64,000 nucleotides of DNA from contig CM043962.1 in the NCBI GenBank assembly GCA_014529385.2, positions 47,737,098-47,801,097 of the forward strand. The letters run 5' to 3'. The DNA is from Adiantum capillus-veneris (Eukaryota > Streptophyta > Polypodiopsida > Polypodiales > Pteridaceae). Below the pieces are notes generated by a model, which made no database searches, was not told where the DNA came from, and was given only the letters and a program-made list of their open reading frames with translations. Positions 27,801-35,679 of the stretch are shown here, piece after piece. The position numbers and the translations under genes are program-made. The first letter of the stretch is position 1. Every line of letters starts with the position of its first letter.

Positions 27801-30800
27801 ACCACTAAAGAGGGCGACAAATTATGAGAGAACACTCCAACTTACGAGTTGAAAAATTGTTATGATAGCATGTTATAGGCACAACAAGAAAAATTGCAGA
27901 ATATCTCTTCTCCTAGAAGAAGAAGACCCCAAACTTTTAGACAACAAAGCAAAAGCATACCTGATGATAATCGACTGATTGACACCATCTGTTCAAAACA
28001 TGCACAGAACATTAGGCAAAAGGCCACAGAGCAATTTATATTACAGCTAGAAATCAATCATTCCAAGTCCAACCATAAACCCCAAGGCTTGATCAACACG
28101 TAGGAATTTAAGATGAGGAAAAATCACCTACCTCTCATCATTGCTGCAAATGCATTCTCTGATGTCATGTAAACATGAGGACCAAGGCCTTCCTTATTCT
28201 TGCTTTTGTAGCATTCAAGTAAACCACTTGTGTAAAGTGGAACATTCTTGAAGGGGTTGACTGCAATCAAAACTGGGCCAGCTCTAGTCTGCAAGGAGCA
28301 TGAGTGAGCCAAATTTGCTCATATTGGAGCAGAAAGTTTTCTTTTGAACAAAAGAACAAAACTGTTTGGCAGCATACATATATCTTATTGTCCACATATC
28401 TGTAACGAAGATTGTGCAGAACCGCAGGCTCATTGAGATAGCTCAGCTGAATAAGATCATCCACACCTTCCAAAATAACTGGATTGGCTGGTAAGATTTT
28501 GGAAGAAGGTAACTTTAGTAAGCGACGACGAGTCCTCGACTGTGACTGCATATCCAATATTAATCAACTAAAAATTTCATGACCTAAGATCTTCAAGAAA
28601 CTAAACAGAAGACTCTCCATACCTGCCCTTCAATAGTGCTCACAATTGACTCTTCATCAGTAGCAGATTGTACAACTCCTAACGTCCATGTATTGTCAGA
28701 GCTTAGGCACCACACTCGAGAATTCTGCAAGTAAAACATCAAGAGTCCAATCAAGTATAGCACCAAACAACCCAAACATGATAGTCACGTTACCAGAGAA
28801 AACAAAAAGAGCATCAGCACAATTTACAACCCCAATTGACACAAATCAAACATTGGTAAATGGTCCAAATCGATGCTCAAGAAGACAGCAGAAGATAGTC
28901 CACTTGCTGAAGGTTGGCTCCTGTGACGCAAGCTGGGAAGGAAACTCCAAGAAGACAATAGAGGAATCTCTAGGACCTGCCAGAAGAAGCCCAATGGTGG
29001 AAAACCTGGTAGAGAGAGTAGAGCTCCAACCCAACTGCACCTCAACACCCCAACACACAACAAATAATAAACAAAAACCAAACAAAACAAAACAATAAAC
29101 AAACATGAAAACAAAACAAAGATAGCAAGAAGGAAAATGAAAATACCAGAGAAAGCAAACAAAAACGAACACCATACCTGACAAGACACGCTTCGCACAC
29201 CCACACACACACACTAAAAGCAAGCCTTGAAGGTACAGACAAAACAATGCAAGCTCCACCCACCACACAGAACGCGCACACACCGAAATAAGGAAGACAT
29301 GAGCGGAGAAAAAGACGAGAAAGCAGAAACGCCGCTGTGGTGATTGGTTTTCTTTCATTTTACTTTATCTTGAGGCCGTGCCCTTGAGATGTTTATTTTA
29401 ATAGAAGATTTTCTCTTGGAAAAAAGGGCAAAAGAGGGAAAAAAAAGACCAGGAAAACAACACACAAAATCGAAAGAAAAACATCATAAAACAGTTGCAT
29501 CATAGGGACATGACACGAACTGCATGCACGCCCAACCTGATATGCATGTGGGCAAGCTCATAGTCTCGAGACTCATCTACATGGAAGGTGCAGAGCAAAC
29601 AGGTCCGGCCATGGCCAACATCGCCAACCCATGTCCCCACTGACAAACCCACATGAACCATCCATCACATGAAGTAGAGTAGATGGCGGCAGATCCGAAA
29701 ATCCCACGGAAGGACCAAAATCTGTACATGAAGGCATGAGATAGGCCTGCATCCAGCCAACACTCCAATCAAGTAGGCCAACAATCCAAACTCTACTGCT
29801 GCAATAAAATATGTTGACCAATTCTAGCAAAATACTCCAAAAGAGACTCTTTTACGCTCATCCACAGCTGATGGCCAGCACCACTCCACAAGGTCCCACG
29901 ATAAACATGCAGAGGGGTCCCCTCTCAAATCCATAACCGCCATGAGTAGACATCATCGGATGATAATACAGGGTCCACGACGTGGTGTTTACATGATGAG
30001 CGTACACAAATATAGTCCCAACTAGCAAGGAGAAAGGAGTCCTCAAGTAGAATGGCAACAAACTCCAACCTCACATGAGTACCCTCTATCATTGAATCAG
30101 AACCCACTGCAAAGTATGCAACCAAGGGAGCACCCATGGGAGTACAACTAGCATCAAACATACCCCACCATCCATCTTTAGTAGGAAGATCAGCAGTTCT
30201 CTGTACACCTCACTCCAAGAAGGGGTAATTGCATGGTCAATCCTGCAATCCGAGTATGTATCCATCTACGCAGACCAAAGTTACCAACAATGAACTCTAT
30301 ATCCAAACAACGATCGCGGCCACTGAGCAAGGGATGTTATAGACTCTCCCCTGATTGCCACCCCTTAGAGTCCGGAACAGAATGGTTCCGGATCCACGGT
30401 TGACGCTCAAAATCCTCTAAGGTCCGAGGCAGCTGTCAAAAGACCTTTCCTCATCTTCACTAAATCCTCCACAAACAAAGAATAAAGGATGAGCAATGAG
30501 AAAAGGACAATGGACAATCTATAAATATATATTGGACTGAGCGACACCAACAGCCTGCATCCAGTACACCATATCTTGAAATCATGCATGCCACATCCTG
30601 ATGCAAAAAGACTTTCCAAGGTTCATTGCCCGTCATTGATATGAAGCAAAATGGAGGGCAATCGCTAGGCAGGGAAGAGGGCATGGATGGCAAGATCAGC
30701 GAGCGGGTGAAACATAGGGGGAAGCCCAAACGTTGCTATAGAGGCACCACTTTTTGCGATGAAAATGCAGCCACAGCACCTCCAAGGTAGGGTGATGGCA

Positions 30801-33800
30801 GATCTAGCACACTAGGACCTTATGCTCTAATACCATGTCGGAGTGTGCAGCGAAAGAAGAGACGAAAGAGACAATGGCATGACAGAGAAGAAAGACAAAA
30901 GAACAAATGGCGAGCCCAATAACTCCACACGGTGAACTTTGTGAATGATACAAGACAAAGGACAAAGAGCCCTTAGGTGTAACAAACTTCGACACTCCAA
31001 GTCAAGATTCTAACGCGACACAACAGAGATTCACTTCAAAACAGTTCACAATTCACAATTGATTCAACACGGCCCGGCGGAGTTCCATGCCTAGAGATAT
31101 TGGCCCCAAAGACTGGCACCCCTTTCGGTATTTCTTTTTGTATTAATCTGAGTTCAAAGTACAAGGGAATGGGAGGGGTTCACCCTCAGACTCTGCGTCC
31201 GGATGCTCTACAGAGTGGGAGCCCTGCCCACTAATTTATAAGTTTACAAGGGGTGCTAAAAATAGAGCCCCAAAAGCTGCCAATTAAAAGTGTTCAAAAG
31301 TAAAGCAAGGTGTCTCACAAGCCTTGCTTGGTAAAATTAAAGCAACTTGTCAAAAAGCCTTTGCATAGAATTTTGCAGCCCTGGTTTGCGTAGGTAAAAG
31401 CATCTGTACATTGCCGCAAAACACGGGGGTCCGTACGGCAGTGCCACATCAGCAAGACAACGTAAATCCCGGAAATCTGCCACGTCAGCATTTCTGCCGC
31501 CTTTACCAAAGCTGCCTGACAAAGGGAGTGTGTGTGTCTGATGTGTCACCATGCCACGTCACCAATTTGTGACATTAGGCCACATACATAGTGAGCCAAG
31601 GTAAGGTCGGGCAAATATCTCTATCAAGTACTATGACCAAAAATAAAATGCACATCCTAAAACTACTGAAATGGCCAAAACAGGCCTGAGACGAGTAAAG
31701 TGCTAGTGCAAACCCTAAATGTGTCTGAGATGCATGTCCTACAGGTGTCCAGTGCACATGTAATGAGGAGCCTATAAGTAGGAGGACAAGCATCTGGTAG
31801 GTGAACATAACTCTAATGATCCCTCCAATGGGTCCATGCATCCATGCTCCAAAAGCGCCAAAAGCGCAAGCACCTATGCCATAGGGTCCAAACACACATG
31901 TACATGCTCCATAGGGACAGAGTCCACCTATAGGCATCGCCATCCGACTCTTATTTGCCATCTGAGAATGTAGTCTTTTTGTCCGAGAAACAAAAAAGGG
32001 TGGCATTTGAAATTGCAAGTCCTGCATCTCCCCCCTTTCTATCCTGCCAGGGATGTGTTATGTATGCCATTAGTAGGGCCAGCTGCCCCAAACCACCCTC
32101 CCCCCCACCCAAAAAAAAAGTGTCAAAGCTAAGTCACATATGCCATAAGTATGGCAGGCTGCTCATCCCCCCAAAAGTGTCTAGCCGCCAACAGCATGGA
32201 AGGGTGGCCCACCTAAACAATGGGCCTAAAAGTACGCAAACCCTCAATCTTGACTAGGCATGTGCGCATGAGAAAACTAGAGTTCACAAGTGTACAGGTG
32301 GCCAACCAAATACCAAGGGGAAGGTGAACCTCTGACACTTAAATGTGTGAACTCAAACTTAAGAGCCTTCTACACTGTTAATGAGGCTACATCTGACAGA
32401 AATATTCCATCGTTGTGGCATAAGTTGTGTGAGAAAATGCACAAAAGCATGAGTACAAAAATACAAGTCAAAAGAAGAGAAGAGAATATAACAATTACAC
32501 GTTCCTCAAAGTTTATTGATTATCATTTAGCTCTTAGTGTTTCACAATGCCAATCAATAGAAGCTCATTACCAAGCACAGATACCCACAAAATATGGGTT
32601 TTCTCTTTGACACAAAACCTAAAGGCTCTGGTTTAGATAGCAAAGACTTTAAAACCAAATTTTAAAGATGCACCAAATTAGAAACATTTGCAAAATAGAA
32701 ATCTCATCACAGAGTGTTCTCAATTTTGACTAACCTTCTTAAGACCTGAGAGGGCATCCCTCCACCTCTTTACATTAGTCCGCTCGGTCTTTGGCTTGAA
32801 AGGCTCAGGAGGCCTTTTACCATTCTCCAGAGAAGTCTTTGAGTCCTCAACTACTGCATTACTATTTTCAACTGCCAAGTCGCCACTCTCAAACAGCTCT
32901 GACACTGGTTCAACATGCTCATCTTCGCTAGCTGAATTTTCTGAATGTGATTCAGAGCCTCTTTCATCAATTTTGCTCAATCCAACTTCATTTGCTATTC
33001 CGTTTTCATACTTTGAAGAGTCTGAATCTGAAGTGGAATTCATAGCATCTGCACTTTCCTCGCAAAATTTCTCCATTTCCATCAATTCATTGTTCTTCAT
33101 GTGAAGAGGATCCAATGTAGTTAATTTTAGATAATCATATGATAGACCATCTGGCCTTGAGTCACTATTCAGTCCGTCAAGCCACTTGTACTCCATTCTC
33201 GTCCTTTCTTTCCTCTTATTAAGAAGGTTGTGACCTTCTGCTGTTTCTGTGAAGCGATCGGGAAACTCCACATCCTGATCATTATCAAAAATCTCCAACT
33301 CCTTTGATTCTGATGTAGTGCCGTGTTCCATACCATTTGAATCATGTATGGAGGCTGGAATGGAGTCTGCATCCGTTGCTCGTGGAAAGGAAAAAGAAGC
33401 TGATTCAAGTGTCTCGGCATGATCTGATGGAATGAGCTTGGATGGCAACATAGAGCTAAAACTGAGGTTAGACTGTATGGACTCAGGAGGGGGCTCAAGT
33501 TTGCCAACATCGCTGTTGCCACATTGATCAAGATCAGCCACTTCCGTACTGTCGCTGATAGAAGTGCAAGGAAGGGGGTCATCACATACGTGTCCATTCA
33601 TTACATGGTTCCCATTATTAGATGCATCATGATCATGATGCTCTAATGGAGCTGTAACTGCAACTGCTATGGCAACTGCCTTCCGCATGCGAGCTGTGGA
33701 GGGCAACCTAGCTTTTGAAGTAGGTCTCTGAGGCAAAGCCGGAGGCATGTCAGATGGCCTTTCATCTTCATGATTCATAGACTGCAGCATCTCCTCCAAC

Positions 33801-33844
33801 GTACTGCGATGGCCTGCAGGAGTCATCGCCTTTAAAGAGAGCAT
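1..33844 (-). CDS. Class VIII myosin heavy chain, 23 coding exons, C-terminus off the left edge
   Basis: Actin-based motor of the plant-specific class VIII, known in other plants at the plasma membrane, plasmodesmata and cell plate. Coding exons in transcript order: 33844-32735, 28724-28623, 28545-28378, 28288-28132, 27988-27961, 27804-27639, 27554-27491, 27274-27261, 27170-27086, 26986-26883, 26801-26663, 25754-25636, 25557-25405, 25334-25245, 2825-2748, 2645-2487, 2338-2138, 2000-1795, 1664-1526, 1194-1065, 978-832, 725-532, 444-1. All introns are GT-AG. The sum is 1,399 codons without a stop. Residues 1-370 are an acidic, serine-rich extension containing a [15 protein letters not shown] motif typical of class VIII; the SH3-like domain starts near 371. 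Motor landmarks are P-loop GESGAGKT (523-530), switch I NDNSSRF, Glu742 at the TEDS position 16 residues before DALAK, switch II DIYGFES from 795, and actin-binding FIRCIKPN near 1000. Four IQ motifs lie around 1108-1200, then a coiled coil begins. Every motor landmark is intact, so the gene is probably functional. Confidence 0.93.
2390..2445. repeat. (AC)n microsatellite in a short myosin intron
   Basis: Interrupted AC-repeat blocks occupy about a third of the 148-bp intron between the exons at 2487-2645 and 2138-2338. It is GT-rich on the transcript strand. Confidence 0.85.
2939..3046 (-). mobile_element. 3' tail of a LINE/SINE-like element
   Basis: On the minus strand this segment ends in repeated CATTT units after CATAAGG-like sequence, the shape of a non-LTR 3' tail. 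Almost the same sequence occurs at 63495-63580, so it is a dispersed repeat. A candidate target duplication starts immediately to its left at 2929-2938. Confidence 0.5.
3047..3175 (-). mobile_element. Truncated LTR, same family as 24539-24976
   Basis: It matches the first ~130 bp of the LTR at 24539 almost base for base (tgctcctcagtgcagtgtgc and following) and is related to the LTR starting near 57225. It is cut off where the G-rich tract begins. It is probably the 3' LTR remnant of the element whose 5' LTR and gag lie at 23.8-25.0 kb. Confidence 0.6.
3177..3290. repeat. G-rich low-complexity tract, copy of an element-borne minisatellite
   Basis: Runs of GGG/GGGG separated by TA, GA or GT, such as gggagggtggagg. 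Same style as the longer tract at 58355-59060 inside a related Ty3 element. From 3291 to 3857 I recognise no gene or repeat. Confidence 0.65.
3858..4606 (-). mobile_element. Probable 3' LTR of Ty3 element A
   Basis: The right end reads gtgaca followed by tccacccctt, which on the minus strand is a polypurine tract (AAGGGGTGGA) directly before TGTCAC. That is the standard junction of the internal region with a 3' LTR. The left end is approximate. Open frames inside (for example 3854-4324) match nothing I know. Confidence 0.45.
4607..5945 (-). pseudogene. Ty3 element A: integrase and chromodomain remains
   Basis: Read leftward: an integrase zinc-binding CxxC segment near 5860-5945, then the integrase core ([18 protein letters not shown]; first catalytic Asp in the MDF context) at 5683-5429. 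Next is the C-terminal integrase module with [18 protein letters not shown] and a chromodomain-type end ([19 protein letters not shown]) at 5062-4673. The order is that of plant Ty3 chromoviruses. Stops, frame breaks and an internal duplication show it is dead. The right side is cut by the LTR of element B. Confidence 0.75.
5603..5804. repeat. 101-bp tandem duplication inside the element A integrase
   Basis: The unit starting cttgctgaaacgatcaacga begins at 5603 and again at 5704, nearly identical for the full 101 bp. Since 101 is not a multiple of 3, it breaks the integrase frame. The near-identity suggests the duplication is young. Confidence 0.85.
5976..6552 (-). mobile_element. 3' LTR (partial) of Ty3 element B
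   Basis: It ends cactttgtgaca at 6552 and is followed by tacccccttcttg, a polypurine tract on the minus strand (like that after the LTR ending at 18739). The internal sequence just right of it (gaaagaattgtaatcg...) matches the same part of element C, so B and C are relatives. The left end is unclear; a short segment near 5978 recurs at 6139. Confidence 0.6.
6553..8253 (-). pseudogene. Ty3 element B: integrase core, C-terminal module and chromodomain remains
   Basis: Read leftward: an integrase piece with the second catalytic Asp ([11 protein letters not shown]) at 8253-7978, then [12 protein letters not shown] (7845-7648). Next come [21 protein letters not shown] at 7513-7316 and a chromodomain-like end ([19 protein letters not shown]) near 7300-7200. 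Frames are broken by stops. About 6.56-7.2 kb is noncoding 3' sequence related to 18740-19000. The right edge borders the LINE. Confidence 0.75.
8254..9210 (+). other. Presumed LINE 5' leader with short repeats and poly-C runs
   Basis: No coding sequence recognised. It contains a short imperfect tandem repeat (taacctaaaaaa...ctttgtctatgtaa) at about 8652-8735 and long C runs at 8983-8997 and 9037-9060. The exact LINE 5' end cannot be set; somewhere in 8.25-8.83 kb is likely. Proline-rich open frames here only reflect C-richness. Confidence 0.4.
9211..11427 (+). pseudogene. LINE ORF1 (RNA-binding protein with CCHC zinc knuckle), disrupted
   Basis: It starts at an ATG (MEAPASP) with a stop at 9232-9234, then an open DUF4283-like region ([18 protein letters not shown]...) to a stop at 9826. 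A CX2CX4HX4C zinc knuckle ([14 protein letters not shown]) lies at about 10195-10236, the nucleic-acid-binding part of plant L1-type ORF1. A 323-bp tandem duplication shifts the frame. The last part (about 10.70-11.427 kb) is open and ends SRSP at a TGA that overlaps the ORF2 ATG (ATGA, 11424-11427). It would bind LINE RNA, but the breaks make it nonfunctional. Confidence 0.8.
9580..10225. repeat. 323-bp tandem duplication in LINE ORF1
   Basis: Unit 9580-9902 repeats as 9903-10225, starting gaccccacttcagatgtgct both times, with only a few differences. Both copies carry the stop after SGG and the first part of the zinc knuckle. It arose after or with inactivation. 323 is not a multiple of 3. 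Confidence 0.93.
11424..15712 (+). pseudogene. LINE ORF2: endonuclease, reverse transcriptase and zf-RVT, disrupted
   Basis: Target-primed reverse transcription enzyme of an L1-like LINE. An APE-type endonuclease opens with [13 protein letters not shown], has LQEHH, GDFNM and SDHAPV, and is followed by a linker. A TAG stops this frame at 12735. Reverse transcriptase resumes with [23 protein letters not shown] and a RQGSPL turn (about 12883-13490). After a frameshift the catalytic box FADDSALY appears near 13545, and thumb sequence runs to 14288. Several broken frames follow. A CAACDQ...HCLWDC zinc finger (zf-RVT) lies near 15180-15230. Many stops and shifts: dead. It sits antisense to myosin within its intron. 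Confidence 0.88.
15857..15900. repeat. (TA)n microsatellite at the LINE 3' end
   Basis: TATATA run directly after the LINE poly(A). The following 15901-16247 contains no recognised coding sequence. Confidence 0.85.
16248..17457 (-). pseudogene. Ty3 pol fragments: reverse transcriptase end and integrase
   Basis: Read leftward: an RT/connection segment (HFLGHIV...[14 protein letters not shown], then [14 protein letters not shown]) at 17457-17146, then an RNase H and integrase zinc-binding part ([21 protein letters not shown]) at 16699-16511. Last is the integrase start ([15 protein letters not shown]) near 16400, running with a deletion into RDPWFMSL at 16248-16310. That last piece duplicates the sequence at 7978-8060, so the two flanks of the LINE are not simply two halves of one copy; either two elements or a local duplication is involved. 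Confidence 0.72.
17730..18147 (-). mobile_element. 5' LTR (left part) and Met-type primer binding site of Ty3 element B
   Basis: gctctgatacca at 17730-17741 is TGGTATCAGAGC on the minus strand, the initiator-tRNA-Met primer binding site. The LTR starts tgtcacgggg at 17743. It is interrupted at 18147 by element C and appears to resume at 22464, judging by CCTGT/CCTGC on the two sides of C. Confidence 0.65.
18674..18700. repeat. (GT)n tract inside the element C LTR
   Basis: A GT run within the 3' LTR; the homologous position in the 5' LTR (about 22410-22430) also has a shorter GT run. The repeat was therefore carried by the element, and its length changed after insertion. Confidence 0.85.
19440..20480 (-). 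pseudogene. Gag-like remains of Ty3 element C
   Basis: Minus-strand open pieces: [21 protein letters not shown] (20290-20093), a Ser/Asp/Lys-rich segment ([15 protein letters not shown] then [10 protein letters not shown]) at 20156-19815, and Cys/His-containing sequence near 19480-19520 that may be a zinc knuckle. The position downstream of the primer site fits gag, but no family motif is clear. From 18740 to 19440 there is noncoding 3' sequence with a three-fold short repeat around 19080-19160 (caagcactgtcgtgtgcgag). Confidence 0.4.
20566..21440. repeat. 437-bp tandem duplication of primer site plus LTR part in element C
   Basis: Sequence starting at the 5' leader (acccgaagaaacctcaaata), through the Met primer site, into the LTR occurs at about 20575 and again about 437 bp later at 21012. 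Each copy holds a primer binding site (20668-20679 and 21105-21116). The left LTR copy (20681-20990) is truncated. This looks like unequal recombination or template switching during reverse transcription. Confidence 0.8.
21589..22353 (+). mobile_element. Solo LTR nested in the 5' LTR of element C, with CGTAC target duplication
   Basis: It begins TGTAACAAAC and ends TTGTGACA, flanked by CGTAC at 21584-21588 and 22354-22358. Removing the insert and one CGTAC restores the alignment with the intact LTR at 18607-18625. Part of it (22080-22340) is an inverted relative of the LTR at 17743-18147. Orientation is inferred from the latter. The insert also carries the telomere-motif block. Confidence 0.82.
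21727..21876 (+). repeat. Interspersed telomere-like AAACCCTAA motifs
   Basis: About ten AAACCCTAA or CCCTAACCCTAA units are separated by short spacers such as ttctgg and ctgctg. The motif is the plant telomere unit (CCCTAAA) and also the telo-box found in plant promoters. The block lies inside the nested LTR, so it moves with a retrotransposon rather than marking a chromosome end. Confidence 0.85.
22464..22910 (-). mobile_element. Continuation of the interrupted element B LTR and short internal remnant
   Basis: After element C the sequence resumes cctgccacatcatc and contains cataagttggtgggaac and ggccactcgac, comparable to the 3' LTR of B around 6400-6480. It ends in a short internal remnant and a Met primer site (gctctgatacca, 22898-22909) belonging to the next LTR. 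Borders are approximate. Confidence 0.45.
22911..23620 (-). mobile_element. Ty3-type LTR with primer binding site
   Basis: It begins tgttacaagc directly beside gctctgatacca (22898-22909) and ends cactttgtgaca. The ends TGT...ACA and the layout (ggccccaaaga... tatttctttatt, then tgccacgtca blocks) match the LTRs of B and C, so this is the same broad family. It contains two short tandem repeats: cccgaggctccaactctctc at 23110-23155, and ggccatcttcttggttcagt at about 23487-23560. Confidence 0.75.
23806..24262 (-). pseudogene. Ty3 gag fragment
   Basis: Minus-strand product with a proline-rich start and then a capsid-like segment ([32 protein letters not shown]) characteristic of Ty3 retrotransposon gag. 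It lies just inside the LTR at 24539 and is broken on the left by another LTR. From 24280 to 24470 there are repeated gactagac/gctagac motifs in the leader. Confidence 0.72.
24539..24976 (-). mobile_element. 5' LTR of the outermost Ty3 element in the intron
   Basis: It runs from tgtcgtgctctctac to ctgctaca and is homologous to the fragment at 3047-3175 and to the LTR at 57225-57840. The leader to its left contains ggctcgcccggtggg on the minus strand, unlike the Met primer site of the other elements here. Limits are approximate. Confidence 0.6.
26342..26515. repeat. 86-bp tandem duplication in myosin coding intron 11
   Basis: gaggaaaatccac...ctttgaactt starts at 26342 and again at 26428 with few differences. 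It lies within the 908-bp intron between the exons at 26663-26801 and 25636-25754; the rest of that intron holds nothing I recognise. Confidence 0.88.
27261..27274 (-). other. 14-nt micro-exon of the myosin VIII motor domain
   Basis: Flanked by AG on its 5' side and GTAATT on its 3' side. With the last nucleotide of the previous exon (ending V-Q-T plus one base) it encodes YLLEK, the conserved strand after the GAK-QT segment of plant myosins. The next exon begins SRVVQQ in phase 0. Skipping it would shift the frame and destroy the motor, so it must be constitutive. The 28-nt exon at 27961-27988 (DGVNQSIII) is also very short. Confidence 0.88.
29353..29431 (+). mobile_element. LINE-like 3' tail
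   Basis: ctttatcttgaggccgtgcc followed by ttattttaatagaagat and a poly(A)-like end resembles the 3' UTR end of the full LINE near 15820. Upstream coding sequence is not recognised. Confidence 0.4.
30824..30977 (-). mobile_element. Edge of an older LTR with primer-binding-site-like sequence
   Basis: gctctaatacca (30824-30835) is a one-base variant of the Met primer binding site on the minus strand, directly before tgtcggagtg, an LTR-like start. It is interrupted by the solo LTR at 30978 and presumably continues after 31580. The 29.5-30.8 kb stretch would be its internal part, without recognisable proteins. Confidence 0.4.
30978..31574 (-). mobile_element. Solo LTR (597 bp) with perfect TTAGG target duplication
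   Basis: It begins TGTAACAAAC, ends TTTGTGACA and is flanked by TTAGG at 30973-30977 and 31575-31579. It is clearly the same family as the element C LTRs (cggcccggcg, gagttcc, ggccccaaagactgg, gactctgcgtcc blocks in the same order). It is what remains after recombination between two LTRs. Minus orientation is by comparison with C. Confidence 0.9.
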
Positions 33845-33866
33845 ATCGGAGCCACAAACTCTTTGA
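32735..33866 (-). other. Myosin VIII first coding exon with splice acceptor and start codon
   Basis: The acceptor is a pyrimidine-rich tract ending in CTGCAG just before 33866, so a noncoding 5' UTR exon must lie further right. The first ATG in the myosin frame after the acceptor is at 33844-33842; a second in-frame ATG follows six codons later. The exon encodes 370 residues rich in Ser, Glu and Asp. Its early part (STLEEMLQS, then [15 protein letters not shown]) resembles myosin VIII N-termini of mosses and seed plants; the remainder is poorly conserved and probably disordered. It ends LSGLKK at donor gttagt. Confidence 0.85.
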
Positions 33867-34315
33867 CTGCAGTGCACGGAGACAAAGAAAACAAATTTGA
33901 TGGAACTTGAAGCTACAGCTCAATAAAATTTCTGTCCAGAGATTCATTCTTAACCATGACCATTGCCTGCCTTGGAGAATTGCAATCTAAAATGGGAGAA
34001 TGAGGATGGCGATGATAGTGGTACTGAAGATGGCGCATCTGTGATAGCAGAGGCTCTTGCCTTTCCTCCATTCAGAATAAATGTTTATTAGGATGAATAC
34101 TGCGTTATGCAAGCGTCAGGCACTTCCCCATATGGATCTCCTTGAATAAAATCTTTATGATGAACGAATGGCGACCTTAAGTGAAGCAATGGCCCACCTT
34201 TTATGAAAACGATGGAAGACTCGGCTAGTAAAGTCCGTGATCGTTCTGCAGAATTAGAAGAAAAAAATCCCGATGGGGAAGATTTCAATGGAACAAAGGA
34301 GGCTTGATTAACGCC

Positions 34316-34318
<3 letters not shown>

Positions 34319-34387
<69 letters not shown>

Positions 34388-34653
34388 GGGAGGGAGGGAG
34401 ATTGGCGATGGGACCTGCAGAAAGCAACAACCTGCAGAGAAATCAATCAACGAGAGAGAGAAGAGAGAGAGGAGAGCGCTAGCTGAACTTCGCCAGGTGC
34501 GACGACGGAGTTGTGGGTTCTCTGCTAAAGAGGGAATTGGTCAGCCGTTGGCGCGCGTCAAGCGAAATGGGCACCTTGCAGTGATGGAGGAAGAGGAAGC
34601 TTACGCGCGGGGGGGGGGGGGGGAGGGGAGAGAGAGAGAGAGAGAGAGAGAGG
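34319..34653. repeat. (GT)n(GA)n, poly-G and (GA)n tracts in the myosin 5' region
   Basis: A (GT)n run passes directly into (GA)n at 34319-34384. A 14-G run (34609-34622) is followed by (GA)n to 34653. Read on the myosin strand these are CT-rich and C-rich. They lie between the proposed TATA box and the first coding exon, so in the 5' UTR or its intron. CT-rich leaders are common in plant genes; a role here is not shown. Confidence 0.85.
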
Positions 34654-34940
34654 CAGGCGACCACGAAGAAGAAACATTCCATCCCACAAACAGAAGAAAA
34701 GTAAACCCGCGCGCCCCACAATTCCAAAAATTTCAATTCACGTAAAATTTTAGAGAGGGCAAATGAATTTTTGAATTTACTGCCGGTCGAAATGCCGGCT
34801 GAACCACCGGCTGCTGCCGGTCGCCCCCGCTGAGGTGGAGATGTGAGTTCAATTCATATTTCAACGTGCCTCGCATGTCCTCCAGGAAAGCCGTTGTGAC
34901 TTGTAAGACCTTGTCACGCACACAGACATGGAGTGGCACT

Positions 34941-34948
34941 CTTTTATA
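34941..34948 (-). promoter_or_regulatory. Candidate TATA box for the myosin VIII gene
   Basis: TATAAAAG reads on the minus strand here, about 1.1 kb upstream of the start codon. A start site near 34.91 kb would give a leader with purine tracts on the plus strand, hence CT-rich in the transcript. A possible first-intron donor (gtaagc) lies at 34597-34602 on the minus strand. This rests on motifs and position only. Confidence 0.35.
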
Positions 34949-34949
34949 A

Positions 34950-35660
34950 CACCACCCCCAAGCGCACTCACATGACCTAGGGAAGCAAAGTGGGCCACCC
35001 CTCGAACGCTACTCACATGATCTACAAAATTAACTATGTGCCAAGGAAGAAGCTAACTAGTTTGCCATGATTGCTTCATTATGCAGATAATACAATACGA
35101 AGTAAAAATCAAATAGTGGTATGGATTACAAATGAGATTTTTCATTAAAAGATATACGAAAGTGAAATTTGCAGATTATAATAATTAAAGATTAAGAGAG
35201 ATGCATTTCTTGCATTAAGATGCTTGTGCCTATTAAAAAAACATATGTATGATATATTCATATTGTGTGGAGTTGACACCGTTTTCAAATTTATAATAAT
35301 ACCGTAGGAAACGTGCCCTTTCCTCACCACCTTTATCTCGTCGAGTGTTAAAGGGGGACTTATGTTTCTCCTCCAATGTTAGATTTTATTGTAAAAATAT
35401 TGCAGTTGTACATAGAAGAACTCATTACCAATGTTTTATGAAGGCATGTATCATTCCAAGTTTCCATGCCATGGTGTATTGTCCATGTGTCCCTTTGTTG
35501 AGCATCACTTCAATCCTTGTCACCTTCATCTTCAATCTTTTCAATAAAAATGATGTAGATTCATTGCTTTAGTATGTGCATTGCTTTAATATGTACATGG
35601 TGGAATCTAAGTACTTTTGAGATCACGTAGAGGAAATCAAAATAGGGAATATAAGTGTAA
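34950..35660. other. Intergenic sequence, nothing recognised
   Basis: AT-rich sequence upstream of the myosin promoter. Short open frames here show no codon bias or motif. I see no RNA gene. Confidence 0.5.
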
Positions 35661-35679
35661 CTTTGGTATCGATCGTTTG

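Larger units (their letters stand above)
28725..32734 (-). other. Myosin VIII coding intron 1 (4.0 kb) with repeat insertions
   Basis: Donor gttagt after LSGLKK and acceptor ttgcag before NSRVWC. It contains a solo LTR (30978-31574), an older LTR edge with a primer-binding-site-like sequence near 30824, and a plus-strand LINE-like tail near 29353. The stretches 29440-30820 and 31580-32700 hold no gene that I recognise. Confidence 0.8.

Noticed and set aside
28824-29358. Hydrophobic minus-strand open frames in myosin intron 1
   Set aside because: They overlap in two frames, come from A/C-rich sequence and match no family; no promoter or splice support.
33844-33877. Upstream extension of the myosin start to 33877
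   Set aside because: That codon is GTG and lies in a pyrimidine-rich intron end; the acceptor CTGCAG at about 33867 places the coding start at the ATG 33844.
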